Source: Stramenopiles sp. TOSAG23-6 (Eukaryota; Sar). From it: a stretch of DNA of 13,453 nt. The stretch covers positions 1-13,453 of the forward strand of contig LT636165.1 in NCBI GenBank assembly GCA_900128565.1, written 5' to 3'. This document shows positions 1 to 10,700 of this stretch, piece by piece. The notes below the pieces were generated by a model, which was not told the origin of the DNA, ran no database searches, and saw only the letters and a program-made list of their open reading frames with translations. The translations under genes were made by a program, and so were the position numbers. Each line of letters opens with the position of its first letter. The first letter of the stretch is position 1.

Positions 1-89
1 TTTTATTTTTTTTTCAATTTCGAATTTATTTTTCGTACGAAATTTTGTACCTAACGATATTTTTTTTGAAATAATTTTCCAAAATACAT
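1..89 (+). other. Introner-like intron in the stomatin-like gene, 5' end cut by window
   Basis: Contains a T-rich 5' arm, palindrome TTTCGTACGAAA (31-42), TTTTGTAC and CTAACGAT (51-58), and ends CCAAAATACAT (79-89). The branch-like A is at 54, 35 nt before the proposed 3' end. Aligned with the intron at 5962-5864, the window appears to begin about 5 nt inside the intron. Ending at ACAT makes the next exon start with one base completing a codon, then ATG CAG GCT. A canonical end at 95-96 (GCAG) cannot be excluded here because the upstream exon is not visible. Confidence 0.75.
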
Positions 90-755
90 GATGCAGGCTT
101 TCGGGCCTCGGTTTTCTTCCTGGGGCATTCAAGTGCAAAGAATGGAACTACTTGATATGCGACCAAAGAAGGGTCAAACTTTTGAAATGATGAAAAAACA
201 GATGATTGCTGAACGTAATAGGCGTGCTGAATTTATTATTGCTGAAGGTAATAAAGCTGCCGTTCGTTTGCGATCAGAAGGCACGAAACGTGTCAAATTG
301 AATTTGGGTTTGGCAGAACAGGAAAGTCTTCGAAAAAGATCTGAAGGAGAACGTGACTCTAAGATTGAAATCGCCCGTGCTGAAAGTCAATCATTAGATA
401 CAATAGCACAAGCTATAACAGGTGGCAATTGTAGCCAAACAGACTATGTATGTTTTATTTTTTTTTCAAATTCGATTTTTTTTCGTACGAAAATTTGTAC
501 CTAACGATTTTTTTTCGTACGAAAATATTTTCCAAAATACATATGGTAGCACAGAGATATATAGATTTATTTAGGGACGTTTTGTCTCGTGTAAAAAGAA
601 AAACTCTGTACTTTCCGTATTTAGCAAGCGGCATATCTGGTCTTGTTGGACATCTTCCAAAAGTATTTGGTGCTGACGCTAAGCCAAAAACAATTCCAAT
701 TAAACGTAAAAAGGATGCGACTGGATCAAGTGGTGAATTTTCAGATTTAAGTTAG
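90..755 (+). CDS. Stomatin-like SPFH/band 7 protein, 3' part (2 exons seen)
   Basis: Coding is join(<90..447, 543..755), giving 189 complete residues and a TAG stop; the 5' end lies left of the window. The first exon has the end of an SPFH/prohibitin-type domain (SSWGIQVQRMELLDM), then a charged alanine/glutamate helix (MKKQMIAERNRRAEF, IIAEGNKAAVRLRSEGTKR, RSEGERDSKIEIARAESQSL). That order is typical of stomatins, especially the SLP-2 (STOML2) type. After the intron comes VAQRYIDLF, matching the family's conserved VAEQYxxAF helix, then a tail rich in glycine and lysine. Family members oligomerise on membranes as scaffolds; SLP-2 acts at the inner mitochondrial membrane. No targeting peptide can be judged because the N-terminus is missing. 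Splicing 448-542 gives ...TDY-MVAQRY.... The canonical alternative AG at 553-554 is in phase but would delete MVAQ, part of the conserved helix. The band 7 family is clear; the SLP-2 subtype is likely, not proven. Confidence 0.85.
448..542 (+). other. Introner-like intron, GT...ACAT, stomatin-like gene
   Basis: Starts GTATGTTTTATTTT and ends CCAAAATACAT; 95 nt. It has the family core TTTCGTACGAAA (481-492), TTTGTAC and CTAACGAT (501-508), plus a second TTTCGTACGAAA (513-524) not seen in the others. Branch-like A is at 504, 38 nt from the end. Both boundaries are phase 0. The nearest AG (548-549) is out of phase. The next AG (553-554) is in phase but removes four residues of a conserved helix. 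Exact ends could shift by a few bases because GTA occurs at both edges (448-450 and 546-548). Confidence 0.85.
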
Positions 756-811
756 CTATACAATGAAATCATTTGGTAATTCTGAATATAAATAAGAAAC
801 TTCAAACAAAT
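756..811. other. Convergent intergenic spacer, probably overlapping 3' UTRs
   Basis: Only 56 bp separate the stop of the stomatin-like gene (753-755) from the stop of VPS13 (812-814, minus strand). The spacer is AT-rich. It has no exact AATAAA on either strand, only weak variants such as AATATAAATAAG (785-796). At least one transcript probably ends inside the other gene. Confidence 0.6.
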
Positions 812-1740
812 TTATTTATTATTGTATTTGTCCTCACAAAATTCGTACCAATTTAACTGTAAGTCTTCATTTTCTTCAATAATGAAAATTCTACGAGGTC
901 GAATCTGAAGGTGGTTTCCCAGAGAAACTCCTGATGATTTGGCAAAATCGTTCATTGCATCAAGAGCACCGCCTATTGGTTTAGCGACAAGTCCTGAGAC
1001 ACCTGTTGCTATACCACCCAATGCGCCAGTCCAACCTCCATTAGATACACCATGAATTGGATCTAACACAACTCCTTTTGCCGCCCCTACTACATGTATT
1101 GTGAAAAAATATTTCGAAAAACAATCGTTAGGTACAAAATTTCGTACGAAAAATAAATTAAAATTTTGAAATTGCAAACGTACACTGTCGGCGAAACCTT
1201 GAATGCCACTCCACATGCCATTATTACTTCTTCGTCGTCGTTCTTCTCTTTGTTTGACATGTTTATCATCAAAAGAAAGTCGATCTATATGACGCGCAGC
1301 ACTACTACTAAAGCCTATCACAGATACTAAAGCACCGCGTACAACATGTCTTGCGAAAGACGCACCAGCTAATCCAAGGCCATGTCTAAATCCTGAAACC
1401 CCACCTTTTCCTGTAGTGTCAAATGGAAGGGTAATTAAATCAATCAATCCTGCTGATAATTCTCGCACAATTACCGAAGGATTTCCTAAAATTTGAAGAG
1501 ACCCAAGGAGTCCTGGGCTCATCATGACAGCATCGGCAATATAATTCGCCGCAAGCTCATTTAAAAAACGATCTTTTGAAGCAAATACTGAAGTTAGCGA
1601 AACGGCGCTAAATTTCATTGGCGATTGAGAGACCGAAACATGAATAGGTAGTACTGTTGTGTGTAAGGTGACCACAAGATGAAGCTCTCCAGCATAGTAA
1701 TGCTTTATATACATAAAGGGTACGATAGATGATGACTTAG
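812..1740 (-). other. VPS13 C-terminal (ATG2_C-like) region, split by the last intron
   Basis: Residues about 3700-3986 of the visible protein. The order NYIADAVMMSPGLLGSLQIL, GNP, a Gly/Phe-rich segment (GVSGFRHGLGLAGASFARHV), RHIDRLSFDDKH with a basic EERRRRS run, then ALGGIATGVSGLVAKPIGGA matches the C-terminal helical, lipid-binding part of VPS13 and ATG2 proteins. The last intron (1094-1183) interrupts it after GFADS, and splicing gives GFADS-VVGAAKGVV. The reading frame ends at 812 with no room for a PH-like domain before the neighbouring gene. The short end may be lineage-specific loss. Confidence 0.65.
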
Positions 1741-4700
1741 CTAACATGGGAGGTAGTATATCTTGTATGAAAGATTCAGTGAAGTCATTGTCCTTTGGCA
1801 TTCCCGTGACATCATCAATAAGAACCAACTTAACCTCATTGGAATTCTCTTTCTCCAATGTATTTTTATGGTGCGCGCTACACGTTGAACCAAAAGAGGC
1901 ATATCTATTTACTTGTTGGTATATTTCCTGTAATGCACAAAACACTGGCTGGAATGTTCTCATTAAAAACATACCCAAAATATCATCAATTGCAATTTCA
2001 ATTGGTGATGTCTCAATAATAAACTCGCGCCAAAATGATACGACATTTTTCTTATCTAATGTCTCGACGTATGACGCTCGAATCTGCAAAGCTGGAGCAG
2101 ACGTTTTCCTACGAAAATCACTACTATCAGAATGAAAGAGTACAGGCAATAATTTTGAACCTTCCCCAAAATTATCTATCTGAATATTTCGTACACAAAA
2201 TGACCAATCTGTAAATGAATTGACATAATCAATGTATTGTGTATCAATAATCTTGGGGAAATTAATTGATCGGTTTACATGCAATCCGGAAAGAGTAATA
2301 TGTATTAATTCCTGGAGATCACTGAAAGCATCACTTTCTGTTTCAGTATTTGATACATCATTATTATTATGCAATATTGTGCTATATTTAGATTCTCTCT
2401 GTTTTCGAGTTTTGCCCTCTGATACTCCTACATCCTTAGGGTTAGGGTCAAAATGATCAAAATATGACACAGAAATATTCTCAAAACTGAGATGGAACTC
2501 AGATAAGGGTAAACTTAAAATATTACATGTATTGTGAAAAGAAACATTCTTAATAAAACAATTCGTTAAGTACAATTTTGGTTTTACGAAAAAACAAAAT
2601 GAAATTGAAATGAAGAAAACCTAAATGTCAAAAAAAATGTTTAGATACAAAATTTCGTACCAAAACAAAAATGAAATTGAAATGAAGAAAACGTACTTGA
2701 TGTATCACCAGGAGTTGTCATGGTATCTAAAACATCACTATTCGATGTGCTCATATGCTCAAATGTAAGAACCATAGTTCCAGCTCGTTCACAAATATTC
2801 ACATAAATGACATGAGTCTGTAATTTATGAGTAAAAGTAAGTCGCTGCCTATCAGACTTCATATGGATAACTACACCTTCTTGTGACTGTTGTTGCTCCG
2901 ATTCATGTTGATTTTCAAAATTCTCATTCGCGATGGTCACTCGAATTGAATATTTAGAACGTTGCATATGAGACAAACCACGATTAAAAACTTTTTCTCT
3001 ATCGTCTAACATTGAAGTAGGTTGACCTTTTTCATACTGAATTCCAAAATCTTTATTTGCGCTACTACTACTAGTTGATCTATTTCTAGATTTTTTGTCT
3101 GTATCTAAAAAGGCCCAATCGTATTCCATCGCAGAATATTTAGGAACATTGAGAATTTTTGAAGACTTTTGTGAATTAAGACGGATTTGTAATGAAATGT
3201 CTGTGTGATTACGCAAGAAGACAGGAGGTTGTTTGTCCCGAAATAAAACAACATGTTGTACCCCCGTCTCTCTATCTTTTTCAATAAAGTATGATAACAT
3301 TAACTGTGGAACGTGAGCCTTTGTATCACCATCGATATCCTCATTATACATAAAGCATTTATTTGCAGAAGGGTCAAATCTTTCTGGTATAGATATAAGT
3401 AGTCTCTGTCTACCAGACGTTTCTTCAATATCGATTCCTCTTGACCATAATGTTTTAGTTGTAAAACGACGATGCCGATCTGTTTTATTTTGGTCATTAT
3501 TAACTATAGGTTCAGGTATCGCTACCCGAAATAACATTGGTAGAGTTAAACTTGATTCAGATGATGCATATTGATCATCAGTGTTTGCATCATCATCAAT
3601 ATTTGTACTATCATTTTTGTTTTCAGATGTGGCGTGTTGCGTTTTCAGTAATTCCCAAAATTCATCTTGCATTGTCGCAAATTGACCGGCAACGACACCA
3701 GCTAATTTCACTTTTTCTGAATCATGTTTTTGATAAAACGAAATAATTTTTTCCTTAAAGGAAAGCTCCGAACTCGATATGTGATCAATATATTTGTGAG
3801 CCAAAGACACAGAACATTGTTTATCGTGTACCGTACAATCATCAATATTATCTGTGTATATATTAGACTCCTGCCATGTAGCCAATGAAATTGTATTATG
3901 ACCAGCGGCAGAGGATAAACATCGAACTTGTCCAGGACTCGCAATTAATAATGAAATTCCAGTGGCATTATGAACTTTAACAGCTGGACGAATATTTAAA
4001 ATTGTTCCAATTCCATTTGTATCCTTGAGAATATCTCGATGTAAAAGTACCTGAAACATTGAGCATGTATTTTGCGAGAATATTTACGATTTGGTTTTTG
4101 TTAAAACAAAAAAAAATCTAGAAAAACAAATCGAAAAAACAAAAGAAATTGAAATTTGAAAAAGCATACAATACATCCTCTAAAAAAATGAAAAAACAAA
4201 ACAAAATTGAAATTTGAGAAAAAACATACATCCTCTACTTTGAGATGTACCCGTTATAGGAACTAAAAGTTTAACAGAATGTTCTGCGGCAACATCATTA
4301 TTTGCTATGTTTTCCACTTTTGTATCGACTGGATTACAATTCTGTGTATTTTTTTGATTGCCTGATATTTTTATATTGGATTCTTTTTTCTCGGAAAACC
4401 CTAAACCTAAATTAGAATGGAATTGATCCGTGGATATATCTACAGCTCTAGACCAAACATTAATCCCTTTTTGGTTCATATTCCATTCTTTATCGTCTGA
4501 TGAATATATTTTCGGTTTTAATTTAATTTGAAGTATAATCTCAGCAGAATGTGGAATCATATGAATACTGTATCTTTTGGATTTCGGTGGCAGATGCAAA
4601 GGTTTCCTCCATCCTGATACAATAACTGATAAATGCATTGTCGTATGATTACATAATAAGCTTGGTGGAAAACAACGAAAGTGTAATGGCTCTAATCGTG

Positions 4701-7700
4701 CTACACTATTATCTACTGGAGAATTGTGTAACGTTCGCATTTCACACAAAACACATTCCCCCGTATTAAAATCATTCTTTTCAACAAGTCGTTTCAATTC
4801 AGACTTCTTATCACGATCATTTTGAACAAAAGTCTTTTTTTTTGATTGTTTCACTTTGAGCAATACGAAATGTTTCTTTGCTGTAGTAGATTTCTGTATC
4901 TCATTATTTTCTATTTCAAAATTATTATTATCAAAAAGTTTCATCTGATTCTTGGCTAATAATTCAAATGAGGAAGGATTTAGTGGAATCAAGGGACTAA
5001 ATATTTTTTTGTGTATTACATCTGGATGCTCCTGTCCTTGCTCTTGCACTTCATCAACAATATTAGACATCAGAGACAATTGAGCATGGGGTGACGAAGA
5101 AGATTCAGTGATAATTACATTTGGTGCAATACTACTAAACCCCTGCAAAGATACTTTTTGTGGTGATTTTTCCAGGGAATGAAATGCATTTTCCACATCC
5201 ATTTCCATCGTTTCTTGTTGAATTACATCAAGTATGGCGTTTTGTGATACATCCCATTGAAATCGAATCTGTGGGTGTAACTCGATAAGTATTTGTCCAC
5301 CTCGAGAAATTGTATCCAATACATTGTCTTTAGGAGAAATTACATTTTCCTGGCTCAATGTACAAAATGTATTGTGAAAAAATATTTTTTTAGTACAAAA
5401 CAAATCGTTAGGTACATTTTTTTTCATTTTTTTACGGAAAAAAAATAAATTCATGATGAAAACTTACAGACTGTACGAGAATTCTGACCAAATATTGGTA
5501 ATTGAAAATTTGCCAAATCATTGATAGTATTAAACATACCTGATTCGCCATATACATCGTCACAACTAAAGACATTTTGAGATGACATATTTGCCAATGC
5601 CAGTGGAGAAGACCAATCAGACCAAACCATTTCTTTTTTATCAGTTTTGTCATTTTCTTTTCGAGTTCTAACGATAATCGCGCCAGCATGTTGACCGGGG
5701 GGGCAAAGGAGAGAACCTCTCTGGGCAGCGCATATTTCGCCACCATTGTGTGGAGCTAAAACTTGTGGCTTTTGTCGTAATCCGCGAACGCGGCTACTAC
5801 ACAAAAGAGGCAACCATTGAATTTGAATCATGATTGGTAAATAATTAACGATACAATGACTACATGTTCTTTGGAAAAATAAATTCGAAATTGAAAAAAA
5901 ATCGTTAGGTACAAAATTTCGTACGAAAAAATAAATGCGAAATTGAAAAAAATAAAACATACTATAAATTGTGATACGTGCACATAACCCTTCATGTTTA
6001 ATCGTTATCCAAGTATCCGTCCAAACATGGTCTTTTTTTTCACCCGTTGTTTCTCGAACAACGTCATCTTTCCAAAGAGGTAATTTTACTACAAAGCATT
6101 TATCAGCATTGACGCAAAATGGGAGTGACCATGCCCAAGGTCTAGATTCGCCATCTTTCATGGATAGAGCAATGCGAATTTTATTTCTATCTTCAACAGT
6201 TTTCTTCTGTAACGGTGACATAGAAATAGCTGCTTGAGATTCACCAGGTAACACGAATGATTCTGATGCGCCAAATTGCTCGTAAAAGAGTGGAGTTTTT
6301 GTGGCATTACGTAAAACATAACGAAAAGCTGCCAATTTCCCACCGTGTATATCTTCTTTTCTCCCACAAGTTTTTATTTCAGTGTTTTTTTTTAAAATGT
6401 TTTCATTCGATTCTTTTTGTATCGTTCTATTCATTTCTTTGAGAGATTTATCACAATTTGATGGTGCATGAGGCATTTTCGCTGAGAAAATACACAATAA
6501 TGCACGAAAAAGTATCAACAATGAAGTTTCACATAAACTAACACACAAAGAATCTTCTGAACAAAAGTGAAGTGAGAAAAATGGAAACGTATCGCGTCGA
6601 ATAGTATTGGCTATTGAATGATGAGTATCTACAGGTGTTGTCGTAGATACTACTGTGAGTCTACTTTGTAATTCCAATGGCGATAATACTTCAATTGTAT
6701 TAAAATGAGCGACATCGTTCACAATAATACTACATAAAGAAGTTAACTCTACAATAATGGTAGCCATACCACAATGTTCTTTCACATACTTTCGTAACTT
6801 ATTATTACCAACAAAAGATTGGAATGCGGGACGCGGAAGAGATTCGGGAGGTGAATGATCTTTCCATGTTTTATACTTCACCTGAAAATTATCCAATATA
6901 ATAGCTGTAATGCACTCAGAAAAATTACAAATGCTACTTTGTCTATTTAAATATAGCTCACTAAATCCTGTGTCATTTTCAAATACAACATGCGAATCAT
7001 TATCTAGAATAGACAAGCATATTGAATCAATAGACGCATTAATATTTATAAGAGGTTCATATTCACTACGTATACTTGTCTTAAGGCTCAAAGATCTAAC
7101 TATTGACGAGTTGACAATATCAACAGCCTCGGTATGAACAGAAATCGATTCCATATCATATTCATTTCGAAGTTCTTTTGCTGTATTGATAGAAGAAACT
7201 TTCCACTGGAATTGCCATTCTGTAGATGCTTCATATGCAGGTGCAGGTGGTATATTTATCTGTACTGGCATGGAGCAATCATTATCAACACTTTGTTTTG
7301 GATCTTCTGGAGCGATCCAACCCACAAGCGACTCAACTAAAGATTTATTTTTTTCTAATCCATTATTGATTTGAACTGGAACACTAAATTCTGAAACACA
7401 AACAAATACAGTACCACTGTCAGTACTCGTCATACTACGACGACGTAACTCACAATGTAAGACTTCGCCAGTACAGAGGAAACACTGAGCTGGAAGGTAA
7501 AGTGGCGCAATGTGTACTTCCGTAATATTCCTAGGCTTTTCATAGGACCAACGGACTCCTGACCATTTAGAATAACTAGGCTTCATAGAACTTTTAGTCA
7601 CTGATATGTCTACATGATCATTCACTACATCATACTTTTCCGTTCCAAATGTAGTACCCAACGGATTTGTTTCAAATGACATCTGAAAGGGTTCAAGAGG

Positions 7701-10700
7701 TATTTTGACAAACTTTTTTTTATTTCCTTTTTTTGTGACCTCTTTTGATTTTGATACAACCCTTTTAAATTTATTCATGTTGTGTAATACTATTTGATTC
7801 AATCGTGTTTGATCTTTAGGGTGGATTTTACTACGAGGTGGTGTATATTGATGATCTTCTGAGTCATGTACTGTATTCAATACAGTTTTTTTCTCTTCGA
7901 TTTTCCATAGAAAAGAATTTAGTCGCAAAGAACATCCACCTATTAGAGATACGATAGTGTTAAGAATAGCCAAGCTATCGGCACTTACTCCAATTTTTAG
8001 CCCTGTAGAATTTATCAAACATTCCTCAGTAGATTTCACAATATCAAATGAAGTTTTTTGTAATATGTTCAACCTTATAACTTCTTTCATGCCTATCTTA
8101 AAACTATTTTGTTTTTTTAATCTTTTTACTGTGCTGGTTGGCACATTGCAACGAGAAAAAAACATCGATATTCCAAGAATGCCAAAATTCAATTGACCTG
8201 ACTGTGACTGAAGATTTATTTTATCCCCATGAATATGCAAAGCTTCAAACATTGGGCCGGGTCCAATTATAATACAGAAATTGTCAGTTTTTACAACAAT
8301 ATCAATTGGCTCGTTCGCGTCTGCCGAAATATCAAAACTCATTTCTTGATTCGAATTTTGTTTTTGTTTTTTTTGTTTTTTAAGTATACTATTATTATAA
8401 ACTTTATCAGTATTACTACATGATAATCGGCGACAAATCATATTTATCCACAATGGCGGGGGCGAGTCAAACCATTTTATTAATGTTTTTATCNACTTTA
8501 TATCAAATAGCAGACATTGGCCACCTATATCAATAATGAGGTTATTCTTTTTACTATTATTCTTTTGTTTTAATCTACATACCAAGGTAAATCCATCATT
8601 CGGATTACTCATCGTCCCACCATCGGAGGTTTTTGGCCCACCCCATAATCTCCTTGGATGATTCATCAAACTATCCGAAAGGCAAACATTTTCTATTATC
8701 AAATGAAAATTCATTGAAGAACCAAGTACACGTTGTAGTGAACATTGAACATCTTGCACGTCCAACAAAAATAAAGACTTATTTGGTGATGATTTTTTTG
8801 TCATTTTTCCTCTATTTTGATGTTGACAAAGTCGAATGCAAACTTGAGGAACTAAAAATTCAAGAACAAAAAGATCACTCGAAGGTTCACAATTCACTAC
8901 AGGTTTCACTTGCATTTCGTTACTGTCACCTACTGTATTTTTACACTGACTATTGCATGTACTATTATATTTTGAATCATCATCTTCAATATAAGACATT
9001 TTATCAAAAGAATATTTTAATAAAGCTAATGCAGCACAAATATGATGAAATCGGGAAAATGTGACTTCAAATAAAACAGGACTACTTGTAATCAATATTC
9101 GCAATGTCTTAGACTTTTCGTTTCTACTAGTATACATACTTGTACTTATTGATATTTGAAGATCTTTTAATAACTTAGGTCCCAAAGCAGTGAACGTGTA
9201 CCCACTAGACCAACCAATTTCTCCAAACCCAAGCGAAATTTCTTGATGACAACCAATCTTCATTTCAGGTTTTATTTCCGTGATTTTCTCGACATCATCA
9301 GTTTGAACATTTGTACTCAGGAATAGACTAATACAAGATTCAGAACGCCGATAAAAACCTGCAAGCGGGGGTTCAACAGGGAAAAATATTCGAATGCTTT
9401 CTATTTTAAGATTGATATTCATTTGTGGTACAACATTTGACAAATTTTCAATATCATTTTGGTTGTTTTTAGACTTTGGTTTTTCTAATGAGGTAACATT
9501 TGTTGTGTGTTTTGAGTCTACATTAAATGCCTGTAACAGTGGCTGAACTCCAATGAGTGTATGTGATCGAAGAACAGCATCTAAAGGTTTAATCAAACCG
9601 ACAAAAGTAATATTTCTCTTTTTCTCTTCTTCTTCCTGTACAGTATACTGTATGAACAACAAATCATTTTTCAATCCATTATTGTCTTCTTTACGTACAT
9701 ATCCAGACCTCCATAGCATAGGCAACACTGAATTTTCTGTTGACCTCAGTTGACCAATACACGATTCTATACATAAACTCAATATATACAAAGATGAAGC
9801 ATGATTCATGTTGAAAAATTTTCTATTTCGAAAAAAATCTTCACAAGCCATGTTGGCTGTACGCGAAGCAATTCGCAAGCATGCAAGAGATTTTTCTGAA
9901 TTAATATTCAGAAAAGATGCAATTTTGCTATACAACTCTGAAGAAAGTTTCACAAGACGAGGTCGGTGGATTTCAGTAGCATAAATGTCTTCAACTCGAA
10001 CTTCAAAAGTTGATTTTGAGTATTTCACATCTTTTTCTATAGAAGCAGAAACACCTATAATAATTATATTTAACTCATTTGGAGAAAATGGATGTCTTAC
10101 ACTATATTTTTGTAATATTGTTCTAATTCGAAGTTCTGAAAGTATACTCTTAAAACGCAAGTCAATTTCCGTTTGTTTTGTTTTACATTTTTTTTGTTTA
10201 TGTTTTGTTCGGATTTTCTTTTGATTTTGTTGTACATTAAACCAAGGAATATTATTAATTGCTTTCGCAATACTATGGCTCAATGTGATTTTGATTGGAC
10301 TTATATATGAATCAATCGATATAAATAATTTGTCCTTTTCGCGATCAATAACCTGCAGCATACATTTTACATCTATATTACATTTTTCAATGATAGAATC
10401 AGATTTATTTATTGAATATTGCGGGATCAAACTACATCGAAAGTATCCGTCGACTAGTTTTAAATGCAATCGTCGTAAATGTTTTTCGCTAGGTAGTTGT
10501 CGTTCTGTCACAAATGTTATTCTGGGAGACTGTAGTACAAGAAAAGGATTTTCCGATAACTCGATCATCGCTGAAGCACAATCAATATCAACATCCAAAT
10601 TTTCTGCTAAAGTATTTTCATTCAAAATCCAGACAAGAAATTCACTATATCCAAAAGATCTAAACGATGAAACATTTTGTTTTGCTACTTTCTGTTGTGA

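Larger units (their letters stand above)
3150..6345 (-). other. VAB-like adaptor-binding region of VPS13
   Basis: This stretch of the VPS13 gene (three introns inside) encodes at least five beta-rich repeats, each with an asparagine in an N-x-T or similar turn: RNATKTPL (N codon at 6306-6308), VNYLP (near 5835), CNHTTMHLS (near 4645), VHNATGISL (3968-3970) and RNHTDISL (3208-3210). VAB domains of known VPS13 proteins have six such repeats with an invariant asparagine, and bind adaptors that place the protein at particular organelles. I did not identify a sixth repeat with confidence. Long low-complexity insertions rich in Ser, Asn, Asp and Lys separate repeats three, four and five. Confidence 0.6.

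Noticed and set aside
448-545. Simple transposon insertion with a constant target-site duplication
   Set aside because: Short repeats occur at some edges (GTA, TAGT, TGTA, ATG), but their length and position vary, and using them as duplications changes the frame at 448-545. No constant duplication is supported.
2178-2200. Possible introner remnant ATTTCGTACACAAAATG in an exon
   Set aside because: Only about nine contiguous bases match the palindrome region, which is not enough in AT-rich sequence.
2429-2447. TTAGGGTCAAAAT as a second exonic introner remnant
   Set aside because: About 12 of 14 bases can be aligned to GTTAGGTACAAAAT, but the telomere-like dimer explains part of it, and the match is too weak.
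4039-4064. Canonical 3' splice site TTTCAG before GTACTTTTACATCG
   Set aside because: It looks ideal, but it is phase 0 while the only GT donor (GGAT|GTATGT) is phase 1, so the frame would be lost.
5367-5467. U12-type (minor spliceosome) introns
   Set aside because: TACCTAAC and TACTTAAC faintly resemble the U12 branch site, but the 5' ends GTATGT/GTACGT/GTAAGT are U2-like. The branch-to-end distance (34-41 nt) is too long for U12, and the introns end in CAT rather than AC or AG.
8633-9064. Plus-strand open frames opposite VPS13 (for example 8633-9064, 10285-10764, 11905-12387)
   Set aside because: They are antisense to a strongly supported coding exon, show no recognisable domain, and are expected by chance in AT-rich coding DNA.
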